This document shows, piece by piece, positions 17,228 to 24,742 of a stretch of DNA of 64,000 bases. The position numbers were made by a program, and so were the translations under genes. Source of the DNA: Erythrobacter sanguineus (lineage in GTDB: Bacteria > Pseudomonadota > Alphaproteobacteria > Sphingomonadales > Sphingomonadaceae). Location: the NCBI RefSeq assembly GCF_900143235.1, contig NZ_FRDF01000002.1, forward strand, positions 124,001 to 188,000. Direction: 5' to 3'. Below the pieces are notes generated by a model. It was not told the origin of the DNA and searched no databases. It saw only the letters and a list, made by a program, of their open reading frames with translations. How positions within the stretch are numbered: position 1 is the first letter of the stretch; each line of letters opens with the position of its first letter.

Positions 17228-17725
17228 CTATTGCTCGCCCGCAGCGACCGCATAGGCCTCTTGCGCAAGGCCGAGCAGCACATTCACGTTTTCCCGGATA
17301 TTGGCCATGGTCACCCCGTGATCGACCACGACATAGCGCGCAAAGCCCAGTGACTTCTGCTCGAAATCGACCCAGATGTTGAGCGCGACATATTGCAGAT
17401 TGGCATTGGCCACCGTTTCATAGGTCGTGCCGGGCGGCAGATCGAACTGCGCCAGCATCATCACGCCCTGACACCCGCTTATGTCATCGGCATCGCAGGC
17501 GGTGCCGATCAGGGCATATTTCAGCTGGTTGGCGTCTTCGGCGATGACCAGCACCTCGTCGCCCTCGCCCGCTTCGATGACCTGATGGCCCAGCGATCCG
17601 ACGACGGCGGCGAGATCGGCGGTGACCACGGATTTTTTCACCTGATCGGCAACATAATCCTGCGCTGCGGCAGGTGCGGCTGCAAGCGCCAGCGCACCCG
17701 CGACGAAGATGGATGCAAATTTCAT
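17228..17725 (-). CDS. Exported YbjN-domain protein
   Basis: 165-residue protein beginning with a signal peptide (MKFASIFVAGALALAAAPAAA, cleavage near AQ-DY) and continuing as a YbjN-like domain related to tetratricopeptide-chaperone folds. The ATG at 17725 is preceded by GGGAGG five bases away. The domain family occurs in sphingomonads as small secreted proteins of unknown function. Two cysteines (in TACDADDISGC) could form a disulfide in the periplasm. It lies 37 bases downstream of the carboxyspermidine decarboxylase gene on the same strand. Confidence 0.75.
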   Translation of the reverse strand: MKFASIFVAGALALAAAPAAAQDYVADQVKKSVVTADLAAVVGSLGHQVIEAGEGDEVLVIAEDANQLKYALIGTACDADDISGCQGVMMLAQFDLPPGTTYETVANANLQYVALNIWVDFEQKSLGFARYVVVDHGVTMANIRENVNVLLGLAQEAYAVAAGEQ

Positions 17726-17762
17726 ATGGCCTCCCACAGCCCACTGGCCGGGCAATGCCGGG

Positions 17763-18956
17763 TCAGCTCAAGCGATCCCGGAAATCCTCGTAGTCGAACC
17801 GCTTGATGCAGTCGAGCGCATCGGTTTCGCTGTCCCACATCCAGATCGATGGCAATGCTACGCCGTTGAAAGTGTTGGTCTTGACCATCGAATAATGCGC
17901 CTGATCAAGGAACGCGAACCGCGCGCCGGGTTCGGCGGGCACCGGCAGGCGGTAATCGCCGATCACATCCCCCGCGAGGCAAGACGGCCCGCCGAGCCGG
18001 ATCGGGATCATGGTGTCATCGCCAAGCTCGCCCAGCATGGCGGGGCGATACGGTGCCTCCAGCACATCGGGCATGTGGCAGGTCGCGCTGATATCGGTAA
18101 TGCCGACGGGGACTTCGTTGAACATCGTATCGAGCAGCGTGCCGACCAGAATGCCCGCATCCAGCGCCACCGCCTCGCCCGGTTCCAGGATGATCTGGCA
18201 GCCGGTATCTTCGGCGGCATCCTTCAGGAATTCGACCAGTTCATCGCGCTGGTAATCGGCGCGGGTGATGTGGTGGCCGCCGCCCATGTTGATCCATTTC
18301 AATTGCCCGAAGAACGGTTCGATCACGTCGAACACCCGGTCCCAGGTGGCCTTTAGCGGCTCGAAGTCCTGTTCGCACAGGTTGTGGAAATGGATGCCCT
18401 CCACCCCCTCCATGTGTTCCTCGGTCAGCTGGTCGAGCGGGAAGCCGAGCCGTGATCCGGGCGCGCTGGGATCGTATTTCGCAACCTCTCCAGTGGCGAC
18501 TTGCGGATTGATGCGCAGGCCGACGCTGACCGGAGCGCCATTGGCTGCCGCGTTGTCGAGGATCAGGCGGGCGCGGCTGTGCTGGAAGGGCGAATTGAAG
18601 ATCACGTGATCGGACAGGCGGCAGATCTCCTCCAGCTCTTCAGGCTTGAAGGCGGCGGAATAGGTGGCGATTTCGCCATCGTAGAACTCGCTCGCGAGCC
18701 GCGCTTCCCACAGGCCGGAGGTGGACACGCCATCGAGATATTCGCCGATGATCGGCGCCGCCGACCACATGCTGAACGCCTTCAGCGCCGCAAACACCTT
18801 GATATCCGCCCCGTCCGCTGCCGCCGCATCGCGCACGTCCGCCAGCACCCGGCAATTGGCGCGCAGCTTGGCCGCATCGACCACGAAGGCGGGGCTATCG
18901 ACACGCGACAGCTCAAAATGGGCAAAGGCGCCCGGATCACCGGCTTTGGTTTGCAT
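17763..18956 (-). CDS. nspC: Carboxynorspermidine/carboxyspermidine decarboxylase
   Basis: 397-residue fold-III PLP decarboxylase (NspC/CASDC), removing CO2 from carboxyspermidine or carboxynorspermidine in the last step of the aspartate-semialdehyde-dependent polyamine route. The PLP lysine is Lys59 in AALKAFS; GINMGGGHH-like and EPGEAVA segments and a C-terminal GPSCLAGD are visible. The upstream dehydrogenase gene supplies its substrate. Because an ornithine decarboxylase lies nearby, putrescine is the likely amine and spermidine the likely product. The gene is separated from its partner by a GxxExxY cassette. Confidence 0.92.
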   Translation of the reverse strand: MQTKAGDPGAFAHFELSRVDSPAFVVDAAKLRANCRVLADVRDAAAADGADIKVFAALKAFSMWSAAPIIGEYLDGVSTSGLWEARLASEFYDGEIATYSAAFKPEELEEICRLSDHVIFNSPFQHSRARLILDNAAANGAPVSVGLRINPQVATGEVAKYDPSAPGSRLGFPLDQLTEEHMEGVEGIHFHNLCEQDFEPLKATWDRVFDVIEPFFGQLKWINMGGGHHITRADYQRDELVEFLKDAAEDTGCQIILEPGEAVALDAGILVGTLLDTMFNEVPVGITDISATCHMPDVLEAPYRPAMLGELGDDTMIPIRLGGPSCLAGDVIGDYRLPVPAEPGARFAFLDQAHYSMVKTNTFNGVALPSIWMWDSETDALDCIKRFDYEDFRDRLS

Positions 18957-18975
18957 GGGATTGGCAATCCTTTTG

Positions 18976-19453
18976 GTTTCTCGCAGAGACGCAGAGGAAA
19001 GAGAGACGGGGAGAAATTAGCTGGAGTTGTGATCGTTGGACACTCGGCGAATGCCGTCCTTCATCGTTCCGTGGGAGAAATTGAGCAGCAGCCCTACTGG
19101 CTGTTTGAGAAGATGAAGATATGTCAGCAATTGGCGGATATGCGTCTGAGAGAGACGCTCGACTGCCTTGATTTCGAGAACGAGCCTGCCCTCCACCAGA
19201 ATATCGACACTAAAAGCCGGGTCAAAAATCTGCCCGTCAATCTCCACTGGAACGGGAAACTGGCGCAAAACGCTTAAGCCCCGCTTTTCAAGTCGTCCGG
19301 CAAGGACGGCTTCATAAACATTCTCGAAGAGACCCGGTCCAAGCTCACGGTGAAGGGCAATGCATTCATCGACGACGATGCCGGAAAGTTCATCAATCTC
19401 CATCCGTCGCCCTTCTCCCTGCCTCTCTTTCCTCTGCGCCTCGGCGAGAAACG
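18976..19453. mobile_element. Small GxxExxY cassette bounded by ~41-bp imperfect inverted repeats
   Basis: Inverted repeats at 18976-19016 and 19412-19453 agree at about 36 of 42 positions; the shared core includes TTTCTCGC, CGCAGAGGAAAGAGAG and GGGAGAA. They flank a single gene for a GxxExxY protein. Removing this 478-base block leaves only about 25 bases between two polyamine genes of the same pathway, which implies insertion into a former operon. No transposase and no target duplication are visible, so it would need help in trans or is a retron-like or recombination-borne unit of unknown mechanism. Confidence 0.6.
19017..19403 (-). CDS. GxxExxY protein (PD-(D/E)xK-like fold)
   Basis: 128-residue protein with the eponymous motif at Gly24-Leu-Phe-Glu27-Asn-Val-Tyr30, followed by a predicted nuclease-like core with Asp in FSVDILVEG and LVLEIKAVE resembling D-x(n)-ExK. 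Family function is unproven; relation to restriction-fold nucleases is inferred. The ATG at 19403 (MEIDELSG) is preferred, since further upstream the frame runs into the inverted repeat. The stop codon abuts the left repeat, so gene and repeats form a compact unit. Confidence 0.8.
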   Translation of the reverse strand: MEIDELSGIVVDECIALHRELGPGLFENVYEAVLAGRLEKRGLSVLRQFPVPVEIDGQIFDPAFSVDILVEGRLVLEIKAVERLSQTHIRQLLTYLHLLKQPVGLLLNFSHGTMKDGIRRVSNDHNSS

Positions 19454-19459
19454 AAAAAC

Positions 19460-20701
19460 TCAGAACGCGACCGGCCCATCCATTTCCTCGACCGTCCACG
19501 GCAAGCCGTGCGCGTTCAGCATGTCCATGAAGGGATCGGGGTCCATCTGTTCGATGTTGAACACGCCCTCACCCTGCCAATCGCCGCGCACCATCATCGC
19601 CGCGCCGATCATGGCTGGCACGCCCGTGGTGTAGCTGACCGCCTGGTTGCCGGTCTCCTCATAGGCGGCCTCGTGGCTGCAGATGTTCTTGATGTAGAAC
19701 GTCTTCTCGCCCGATCCGTCCAGCGCCTCGCCGGTGGCGATCACGCCGATATTGGTGTTGCCCTTGGTCGTCTCACCAAGGCTTTCCGGCTTGGGCAGCA
19801 CGGCAGCGAGGAATTGCAGCGGGATGATATCCTTGCCCTGATAGCGCACCGGCTCGATCGAGGTCATGCCGACATTCTGCAGCACTGTGAGGTGGGTGAT
19901 GTACTGATCGCCAAAGGTCATCCAGAACCGCGCACGCTCCAGCTCGGGGACGAAGCGGGCGAGGCTTTCCAGCTCCTCGTGATACATCATGTACATGTTC
20001 TTCGGGCCGACCGCCTCGAAGTCGAATTCGACCTTGTTCGACATGGCCGGGGTCTCCACCCACTCCCCGTTTTCCCAGTGGCGCGCGGGCGCGGTCACTT
20101 CGCGGATGTTGATTTCAGGGTTGAAGTTGGTGGCGAAATGCTGGCCGTGATCGCCGCCGTTGCAATCGAGAATGTCGAGCTGGCGGATGGTCTTCAATTT
20201 GTGCTTCTTGAGCCACATGGTGAACACGCTGGTGACGCCCGGATCGAAACCGCTCCCCAGCAAGGCCATCAGGCCTGCATCCTTGTAACGGTCGTGATAG
20301 GCCCACTGCCAGTGATATTCGAATTTGGCCTCGTCCTTGGGCTCGTAATTGGCGGTGTCGAGGTAATCCACGCCCGCTTCAAGGCAGGCATCCATGATCG
20401 GCAGATCCTGATAGGGCAGCGCGAGGTTCACCACCAATCCCGCCCCGGTCTTGCGGATCAGGCCCACCATCGCCGGGACTTCTTCCGCGTCGATTTCATA
20501 GGTTGCGACATTGCGGCCCGTGCGCGCCTTCACGCTCGCGGCAATCGCATCGCATTTTGATTTGGTGCGGCTGGCAAGGTGGATTTCGGGGAAGATATCC
20601 GGGTTGAACGCCATCTTGTGGACGCAGACCGAGCTCACCCCGCCCGCACCGATCACAAGCACCGGTTTGCGTACAGGGCTGGATTGTGCTGCCGACATCA
20701 T
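19460..20701 (-). CDS. Carboxynorspermidine/carboxyspermidine dehydrogenase (saccharopine dehydrogenase family)
   Basis: 413-residue NAD(P)-dependent enzyme that reductively condenses aspartate semialdehyde with a diamine to give carboxy(nor)spermidine. The N-terminal Rossmann motif is VLVIGAGGVSSVC, followed by HLASRTKSKC; downstream are LPYQDLPIMDACLEAGVDYLD and LLGSGFDPGVTSVF, typical of this family. Plain saccharopine dehydrogenase is less likely because nspC lies just downstream. The start is one of two consecutive ATG codons (20701 or 20698), preceded by AAAGG. Confidence 0.88.
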   Translation of the reverse strand: MMSAAQSSPVRKPVLVIGAGGVSSVCVHKMAFNPDIFPEIHLASRTKSKCDAIAASVKARTGRNVATYEIDAEEVPAMVGLIRKTGAGLVVNLALPYQDLPIMDACLEAGVDYLDTANYEPKDEAKFEYHWQWAYHDRYKDAGLMALLGSGFDPGVTSVFTMWLKKHKLKTIRQLDILDCNGGDHGQHFATNFNPEINIREVTAPARHWENGEWVETPAMSNKVEFDFEAVGPKNMYMMYHEELESLARFVPELERARFWMTFGDQYITHLTVLQNVGMTSIEPVRYQGKDIIPLQFLAAVLPKPESLGETTKGNTNIGVIATGEALDGSGEKTFYIKNICSHEAAYEETGNQAVSYTTGVPAMIGAAMMVRGDWQGEGVFNIEQMDPDPFMDMLNAHGLPWTVEEMDGPVAF

Positions 20702-20738
20702 AAGAACCTTTCGTAATGCGAATCTTGCGCGCGCTTTA

Positions 20739-20777
20739 GAGCATTGCTCCGAAAAGTGGGAACCGGTTTTCGGAAAC
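20739..20777. repeat. Alphaproteobacterial palindromic repeat element
   Basis: Contains GAGCATTGCTCCGAAAAG, then TGGGAACC and GGTTTTCGGAAA. This closely matches the abundant intergenic palindrome of Rhizobium, Mesorhizobium and Bradyrhizobium (CCGAAAAGTGG...CCGGTTTTCGG). The right arm is cut short compared with those elements. It sits between the divergent dehydrogenase and threonine dehydratase genes. Confidence 0.7.
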
Positions 20778-20992
20778 GTAGCACTGCGGCAACGCACTAC
20801 TGTAATGCGCGCGAGGCGACAAATGATCCGCATTTCCTACACGGGCGTGAATTGCGATGATGCCGGAATGCCCGCTGCTGCCCGCCCCGCCCCTGCCTAT
20901 CCCGCCCTGCCCGCGACACCGCCTTTGCGCGTGGGCGGGTTTTCTGCTTCAGGACAGTGTCTCATGTGTCTCCTACAGGCAGGTCCCAACCC

Positions 20993-21943
20993 GTGACTGA
21001 ACGACTCCCCACAAACGCAGGCGTGCAGGCCGCCGCCCAAGCCATCGCCAGCATCCTGCCACCCACGCCGCTGCTGCCGGTGGCAATCGGTGATGTTCGC
21101 GCATGGGTGAAGGCCGACAACCTGCAACCCATCGGCGCCTTCAAGATCAGGGGCGCGTGGTGGCGGCTGGTCAACCTTTCGCCGGAAGAACGCGCAGGCG
21201 GCGTTGTCGCGGTATCATCGGGCAATCATGGCCAAGGCGTGGCCTGGGCGGCCCGGCGGCTGGGCATAGACGCGGCCATCGTGATGCCGCGCGATGCGCC
21301 GCAGGTGAAGCTGGCCAACACACGGGCGCTGGGGGCCGAGGTGGTGCTGTATGAACGCCCAGGCGAGGACCGCGACGCGGTCGCAGCCGAACTCATCGCA
21401 GAACGTGGCGGCACGCTGGTGCATGCCTTTGGCGATCCGTGGGTGATCGAAGGGCAAGGCAGCGCCGCGATCGAGGCGGCTGCGCAACTGGGCCGCGCGC
21501 CCAGCCGGATCATCGCCTGCTGCGGCGGAGGCGGGCTGGCGGCGGGGCTGGCGCTGGGCGCGCCCGGCAGCGCGATCCACATTGTCGAACCGCAAGGCTG
21601 GGACATGGTCGGGCAGGCGCTGGCTGCGGGCGAAATCATCCATGCCGGCCCGCACGCGCCCACGACCATCTGCGACGCGCTGCAACCGACCGCGACCAAA
21701 TCGCTCAACCTCGACCTGCTCAAAAACCGCGCCGAACCCGGCGTGACCGTGACCGATGCCGAAGTGCGCACTGCCCAGCGCTTTGCCTTTGCCAACCTGC
21801 GGCTCGTGCTGGAACCCGGCGGCGCGGCGGCGCTGGCGGCGGCGCTGGAGGGCAAGGTGCCGGTGGACGCCGATACCGTCATCATGCTGACCGGCGGCAA
21901 TGCCGATCCGGCGGCCTATGCGCGGATGCTGTCGGAAGGATAG
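20993..21943 (+). CDS. Threonine dehydratase/serine racemase-like PLP enzyme
   Basis: 316-residue fold-II PLP enzyme. The cofactor lysine is in IGAFKIRGA, the phosphate-binding loop is CGGGGLAAG and the substrate loop is SSGNHGQGVA. It lacks the C-terminal ACT-type regulatory domain of biosynthetic IlvA, so it resembles catabolic threonine/serine ammonia-lyase or serine racemase. GTG codons at 20957, 20966 and 20993 are all possible starts; 20993 gives the length closest to the family. No neighbouring gene clarifies its substrate. Confidence 0.82.
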   Translation: MTERLPTNAGVQAAAQAIASILPPTPLLPVAIGDVRAWVKADNLQPIGAFKIRGAWWRLVNLSPEERAGGVVAVSSGNHGQGVAWAARRLGIDAAIVMPRDAPQVKLANTRALGAEVVLYERPGEDRDAVAAELIAERGGTLVHAFGDPWVIEGQGSAAIEAAAQLGRAPSRIIACCGGGGLAAGLALGAPGSAIHIVEPQGWDMVGQALAAGEIIHAGPHAPTTICDALQPTATKSLNLDLLKNRAEPGVTVTDAEVRTAQRFAFANLRLVLEPGGAAALAAALEGKVPVDADTVIMLTGGNADPAAYARMLSEG

Positions 21944-22047
21944 TGGCCGATAGCGTCATATTGCCGACACGCTCCGCCCCTATGATTGCCGCGTAATGAT
22001 CGCTGCTTGCCGTAAGGGAAGGCGACGTCAGGAAGGATAAGGGTCGC

Positions 22048-23262
22048 ATGGCAGCACAGGCAAAGCGGATCATCGAGGATGCGGTGATGCGCAAGGACGC
22101 AGGGCTTGGCGACAAGCTGCTCGACAAGGCTTTCGCCTTGGCGTTCAGGGGGCTGGTCTATGCCCAGATCTGGGAAGACCCGGTGGTGGATATGGAAGGG
22201 CTCGATATCCACCCGGAAGCCCGCGTGATGTGCATCGCCAGCGGCAGTTGCAACGCGCTGTCCTATCTCACCGCCAATCCCGCCAGCGTGACCGCGGTTG
22301 ATCTGAACAAGGCGCACGTGGCACTGGGACGGCTCAAGATCGCGGCGATCCGGCACCTGCCCAATTACGAGCGGTTCCACCGCTTCTTCGCCCATGCCGA
22401 TCACAAGGAAAACAGCGCGGTCTACAAGACCATGATCGCGCCGCATCTGGATGCCGACAGCCGCGCCTATTGGGAAAAGCGCGACATCCGCGGGCGCAGG
22501 CGCATCTCATACTTCACGCGTGGCATTTACCGGCAGGGGTTGCTCGGCAATTTCATCGGCTTGGCCCATGTCTTTGCCAAGCTTTACAAGATCGACCTGT
22601 CGAATGTGCTGGAGGCGCAGACGCTGGAAGAACAGCGCGACGTGTTCGAACGCGAACTGGCCCCGGTGTTCGACAAGGCGTTCATCCGCTGGTTGACCGA
22701 TCAGCCCGCCTCACTGTTCGGGCTTGGCATTCCGCCAGCGCAGTTCGAACACCTCGCAGGCGATCAACGCATGGCCGAAGTGCTGCGGCGGCGGCTGGAA
22801 AAGCTCGCCTGCGATTTCGCGGTGAAAGATAACTACTTCGCCTGGCAGGCCTTCGGGCGCGGCTATTCGCGGGCCGAGGGCGCGCCGCTGCCGCCCTATC
22901 TCCAGCGCGCCAACTGGGACGCGATGAAAGATCGGGTTGACCGGCTCGACGTGACCCGCGCCAACATGGCCGACTGGATCGGCGCGCGCGAGGAGGCGAG
23001 CCTGGACCGGTTCGTGCTGCTCGATGCGCAGGACTGGATGAACAACGCCCAGCTTGACGATCTGTGGCACCGGATCACCCGCGCCAGCCGCCCCGGCGCA
23101 CGCGTGCTGTTCCGCACCGCGGCTGAACCCAGCCTGCTGCCAGGGCGGCTGGATGCGGAGATACTGGGCCAGTGGCGCTATCTCGACGAAACCTCTGCCG
23201 ATCTCACCCGCCGCGATCGTTCATCGATCTATGGCGGCGTGCATGTTTACGAGCTGGCCTGA
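22048..23262 (+). CDS. btaA: BtaA: diacylglycerol 3-amino-3-carboxypropyltransferase
   Basis: 404-residue DUF3419 protein that transfers the 3-amino-3-carboxypropyl group of S-adenosylmethionine to diacylglycerol, the first step of diacylglyceryl-trimethylhomoserine (DGTS) betaine lipid synthesis. The nucleotide-binding region includes MCIASGSCNALSYL and VTAVDLNKAH; a second methyltransferase-like region near the C-terminus has RFVLLDAQDWM. The ATG follows AGGAAGGATAAGGG. It overlaps btaB by one base (TGATG), so the two are translationally coupled. In Rhodobacter and Sinorhizobium these genes are induced by phosphate starvation. Confidence 0.9.
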   Translation: MAAQAKRIIEDAVMRKDAGLGDKLLDKAFALAFRGLVYAQIWEDPVVDMEGLDIHPEARVMCIASGSCNALSYLTANPASVTAVDLNKAHVALGRLKIAAIRHLPNYERFHRFFAHADHKENSAVYKTMIAPHLDADSRAYWEKRDIRGRRRISYFTRGIYRQGLLGNFIGLAHVFAKLYKIDLSNVLEAQTLEEQRDVFERELAPVFDKAFIRWLTDQPASLFGLGIPPAQFEHLAGDQRMAEVLRRRLEKLACDFAVKDNYFAWQAFGRGYSRAEGAPLPPYLQRANWDAMKDRVDRLDVTRANMADWIGAREEASLDRFVLLDAQDWMNNAQLDDLWHRITRASRPGARVLFRTAAEPSLLPGRLDAEILGQWRYLDETSADLTRRDRSSIYGGVHVYELA

Positions 23263-23918
23263 TGGCATCCGGCAGTTCCGGATCGAACCCCGGCCACGCC
23301 GCGCTGATGGACGAGGTCTATCGCGGGCAGCGCCATATCTATGATGTCACGCGCAAATACTACCTGTTCGGGCGCGACGCCCTGATTTCCGGGCTGGCGG
23401 CGCAACCGGGGATGCGGGTGCTGGAAGTCGCCTGCGGGACGGGCCGCAACCTGGCAAGGATCGGCAAGACATGGCCGGGTGTGCGCCTGTTCGGCCTCGA
23501 TATCTCGGCAGAAATGCTCAAGAGCGCGCGCGCCGCGCTGGGCACGGCGGCGCGGCTGGGCCAAGGCGATGCCTGTGCCTTCGATCCGCACGCCCTGCTG
23601 GGCGAGCCGGGTTTTGAACGGATCGTGCTGTCCTATTCGCTGTCGATGATCCCCGACTGGGAAGCCGCGCTGGATCATGCGGCCAGTGTGCTGGCGAAGG
23701 GCGGCACGCTGCACGTGGTCGATTTCGGCGATCTTGCGGGCCTGCCCGGCCCCCTCGCGGGGATGCTGCGCGCGTGGCTGGCGAGGTTCCATGTGGCCCC
23801 GCGCGTCACCATGGGCGAAGCCGCCGCGCGCATCGCCGCCGCGCGCGGGCTGAGCCTTGTCAGCACCCGCGGCCCGGGTGGCTATTACCAGATCCACGTT
23901 TTGCGGGCGGAAGAATGA
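23262..23918 (+). CDS. btaB: BtaB: betaine lipid N-methyltransferase
   Basis: 218-residue class-I SAM methyltransferase with motif I VLEVACGTGRNL, FGLDISAEML and a VLSYSLSMIPDW segment. BtaB methylates diacylglyceryl-homoserine three times to give DGTS at the membrane. Start and stop are fixed by the one-base overlap with btaA. The length matches bacterial BtaB, whereas eukaryotic BTA1 fuses the two activities. Confidence 0.9.
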   Translation: MASGSSGSNPGHAALMDEVYRGQRHIYDVTRKYYLFGRDALISGLAAQPGMRVLEVACGTGRNLARIGKTWPGVRLFGLDISAEMLKSARAALGTAARLGQGDACAFDPHALLGEPGFERIVLSYSLSMIPDWEAALDHAASVLAKGGTLHVVDFGDLAGLPGPLAGMLRAWLARFHVAPRVTMGEAAARIAAARGLSLVSTRGPGGYYQIHVLRAEE

Positions 23919-23954
23919 GGGATACGGCCTTCACACCGGCCTTCAGACAGGTCT

Positions 23955-24710
23955 TCAGACCCCGGCGAGCAGCCTTGCCCCCACCACCAGCACCAGCAGC
24001 GCCGTCAGCCAGCGGATCCATTGCAGCGGCAACAGGCGTGCGGCCAGCAGGCTGCCGATCTGCCCGCCGATGATCACCGCCAGCAGCAAGGGCAATGCCG
24101 CGCCGATTGCCTGCCCCATCATGCCGGGGCCGTGCTTGATAAGCTGCCCGGCCAGACCGAACAGCGAATTGACAAGGATGAACAGGCTGGCCGTCGCCGC
24201 AATGGCCCGCGGCCCCTGCCAGCGCGCCAGATGCAGCAGCGGGGCAAGGAAAATGCCCCCGCCGATCCCCACCAGCCCGGCAAGGAACCCCAGCGGCGGG
24301 GCGACAAACGGCATCAACCGCGCAAACCCGGTCGGCTCGCCCGCGCGTTCCTCGGCCACGGGCACCAGCATGGTAAGGCTGGTAAGCACGAGACTTGCTC
24401 CTAGCAAGGTCAGGAACGCCTCGCGTCCGATCGGTATCAGACCGCCCAGAAAGCTCGCCGGTGCGGCAAGGCCTACCAGCACCAGTGCAGGCCGCCACGG
24501 CGTGATGCCCGCACGCGCAAAGCGGATGCTGGCGCCAACCACGACCACGATGTTGCAGGCGAGCGAGACCAGCGGCAGCAACCGGTAATCCAGCCCCGAC
24601 AAGGCCAGCAGCGCCGAATAGGTGGACCCTCCGCCAAACCCGACACTGGCATAAAGCAGTGCCGTGACAAAGAAGCCGAACACCAGCAGCACGGGCACCG
24701 CCCCGATCAT
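23955..24710 (-). CDS. TauE/SafE-family membrane transporter
   Basis: 251-residue integral membrane protein with about eight hydrophobic segments and two internally similar halves, the TauE/SafE (DUF81) pattern. The glycine motifs GFGGGSTYS (first half) and GIGGGIFLAP (second half) are characteristic. Family members are linked to export of sulfite, sulfoacetate or related anions; the substrate here is unknown. It converges on btaB and lies just downstream of secA on the same strand. Confidence 0.85.
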   Translation of the reverse strand: MIGAVPVLLVFGFFVTALLYASVGFGGGSTYSALLALSGLDYRLLPLVSLACNIVVVVGASIRFARAGITPWRPALVLVGLAAPASFLGGLIPIGREAFLTLLGASLVLTSLTMLVPVAEERAGEPTGFARLMPFVAPPLGFLAGLVGIGGGIFLAPLLHLARWQGPRAIAATASLFILVNSLFGLAGQLIKHGPGMMGQAIGAALPLLLAVIIGGQIGSLLAARLLPLQWIRWLTALLVLVVGARLLAGV

Positions 24711-24742
24711 CGTTCAGCCCCCTGCCGCGCGCTGGTGGCGGC

